Assembly (NCBI GenBank): GCA_020442505.1
Contig: JAGRJZ010000088.1
Span: 1-6,919 of the forward strand
DNA from: Alphaproteobacteria bacterium
GTDB lineage: Bacteria; Pseudomonadota; Alphaproteobacteria; Micavibrionales; Micavibrionaceae
Reading direction: 5' to 3'
Length of the DNA: 6,919 nucleotides
A program made the translations under genes and the position numbers. The notes below the pieces were generated by a model. The model did not search any database. It saw nothing but the letters and a program-made list of their open reading frames with translations, and had not been told where the DNA came from. This document shows, one piece after another, positions 5,993 through 6,919 of this stretch; positions within the stretch are counted from its first letter, which is position 1, and every line of letters starts with the position of its first letter.

Positions 5993-6019
5993 CCCGAAGA
6001 TAGCGCTTGGTTTTTCGGG
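5993..6019 (+). terminator. Hairpin between the GNAT gene and ppdK (terminator or leader)
   Basis: CCCGAAGA (5993-6000) pairs with TTTTCGGG (6012-6019) with one G-U pair, around an 11-base loop that itself holds the palindrome AGCGCT. It lies 30 bases after the GNAT stop and 47 bases before the ppdK ATG. The downstream side is a run of seven G (6017-6023) and then GTGTTTGT, so a classical T tail is missing. It could weakly end the upstream transcript or form part of the ppdK leader. I cannot decide between these. Confidence 0.3.
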
Positions 6020-6066
6020 GGGGTGTTTGTACCCTTTGGAAGGGGCGAATCACGGAGGATACGGAC

Positions 6067-6919
6067 ATGACGACGCAATGGGTTTACCGGTTCGGGGCGG
6101 ATCAGACGGACGGCAATGCGGGAATGCGAAACCTGCTCGGCGGGAAGGGGGCCAATTTGGCCGAAATGGCGGGGATCGGCTTGCCGGTGCCGCCGGGTTT
6201 TACGATCACGACGGAGGTTTGCACCGCGTTTTACGAACAGGACAAAGCCTATCCGGACGGGCTCGCGGATCAGGTCGCCGCGGCGCTGGCGGCGGTGGAG
6301 GGGGCCACCGGCATGACGTTCGGCGATCCGGGCAATCCGCTGCTGCTCTCCGTGCGGTCGGGCGCGCGGGTGTCGATGCCGGGAATGATGGACACGGTCC
6401 TTAATCTGGGGCTGAACGACGCGACGGTTGCCGGGCTGGCCGCGAAATCTGGCGATGCGCGTTTCGCGTGGGATTCCTATCGCCGCTTTATCCAGATGTA
6501 CGGGGACGTGGTGATGGGCGTGCCGCATCACGCTTTCGAGGATATTCTGGACACGTATAAGCGCGGAGAGGGCTTGACCGAGGACACGGCCGTTTCCGCC
6601 GCGGGCTGGGAGGAAATCGTTGCCTCTTACAAGGATCTGGTCGCGCAGGAAGCCGGCCGGCCCTTCCCCGCCGACCCGCAGGAGCAGCTCTGGGGCGCGA
6701 TCGGGGCGGTGTTTTCGTCCTGGATGGTGCCGCGGGCGGTCACCTACCGCAAAATCCACGATATTCCGGGCGATTGGGGCACGGCCGTGAACGTGCAGGC
6801 CATGGTTTTCGGGAATATGGGCGAGGATTGCGCCACTGGCGTCGCGTTTACGCGCGATCCCTCTACGGGCGAAAAATATTTCTACGGCGAGTATCTGGTC
6901 AACGCGCAGGGCGAGGACG
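6067..6919 (+). CDS. ppdK: Pyruvate, phosphate dikinase, N-terminal part (runs off the window)
   Basis: The enzyme interconverts pyruvate, ATP and phosphate with PEP, AMP and pyrophosphate, linking glycolysis and gluconeogenesis. The 284 complete codons seen are about a third of the usual 870-890 residues and cover the N-terminal nucleotide-binding domain. Motifs are LLGGKGANLAEMA (23-35) with Lys27, GLPVPPGFTIT (38-48), LLSVRSGARVSMPGMMDTVL around Arg97 and Arg101, RFIQMYGDVVMG, and TGVAFTRDPSTGEK (257 onward) leading to GEYLVNAQGED with Glu275 and Gln281, which align with ATP-site residues of the family. GVAFTRDP and the SGARVSMPGMMDT segment separate it from PEP synthase. ATG 6067 has GGAGGA (6054-6059) with a 7-base spacer. 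The frame is open to the window edge. The 104-bp gap from the GNAT gene suggests a separate transcript. The C-terminal phosphohistidine and PEP domains are outside the window. Confidence 0.95.
   Translation, partial: MTTQWVYRFGADQTDGNAGMRNLLGGKGANLAEMAGIGLPVPPGFTITTEVCTAFYEQDKAYPDGLADQVAAALAAVEGATGMTFGDPGNPLLLSVRSGARVSMPGMMDTVLNLGLNDATVAGLAAKSGDARFAWDSYRRFIQMYGDVVMGVPHHAFEDILDTYKRGEGLTEDTAVSAAGWEEIVASYKDLVAQEAGRPFPADPQEQLWGAIGAVFSSWMVPRAVTYRKIHDIPGDWGTAVNVQAMVFGNMGEDCATGVAFTRDPSTGEKYFYGEYLVNAQGED

Noticed and set aside
5965..6759. A 264-codon open frame on the minus strand opposite ppdK.
   Set aside because: It is antisense to a clearly conserved ppdK reading frame, is rich in Arg and His as expected for shadow frames in GC-rich DNA, and shows no family motif.

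Overview
The window reads as a core chromosomal segment of an alphaproteobacterium. The evidence is the SerC subtype (SGPCAKRPGW and SWQKVLGGE motifs), a possible serC-leader-type structure in front of it, an HslV with a short N-terminal propeptide, and a polarity-factor-like protein that resembles PodJ. The DNA is GC-rich. The one exception is the single minus-strand gene, which is close to 50% GC in the lines I counted by hand. I cannot name a genus.

Layout from left to right. Bases 2-421 hold the C-terminal end of purD (purine biosynthesis), cut by the window edge. An 85-bp gap that can fold into two mutually crossing helices leads into serC (507-1682, serine and pyridoxal phosphate biosynthesis). 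serC ends 12 bp from a convergent gene for an exported solute-binding protein (1695-2579, minus), which has no transporter partners here. A divergent, partly AT-rich region (2580-2768) carries a weak promoter for that gene. On the other side it carries a heat-shock-like promoter for hslV (2769-3326), the proteolytic subunit of the HslUV protease. hslU does not follow. Instead comes a 673-residue membrane protein (3421-5442) with an N-terminal coiled coil, one membrane span, four Sel1 repeats and a C-terminal peptidoglycan-binding domain. A GNAT acetyltransferase follows closely (5456-5962). The start of ppdK (pyruvate, phosphate dikinase) runs off the right edge (6067-6919).

Most genes are housekeeping and not obviously one pathway: purine, serine and PEP metabolism plus heat-shock proteolysis. 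I see no mobile element, CRISPR array, tRNA or rRNA, and no gene-free stretch longer than 300 bases. The items most worth a second look are the compact PodJ-like protein, the crossing helices in front of serC, the sigma-32-like promoter of an hslV that lacks hslU, and the lower-GC orphan binding-protein gene placed after serC, where many alphaproteobacteria carry serA. I found no convincing sign of a wholly new system.
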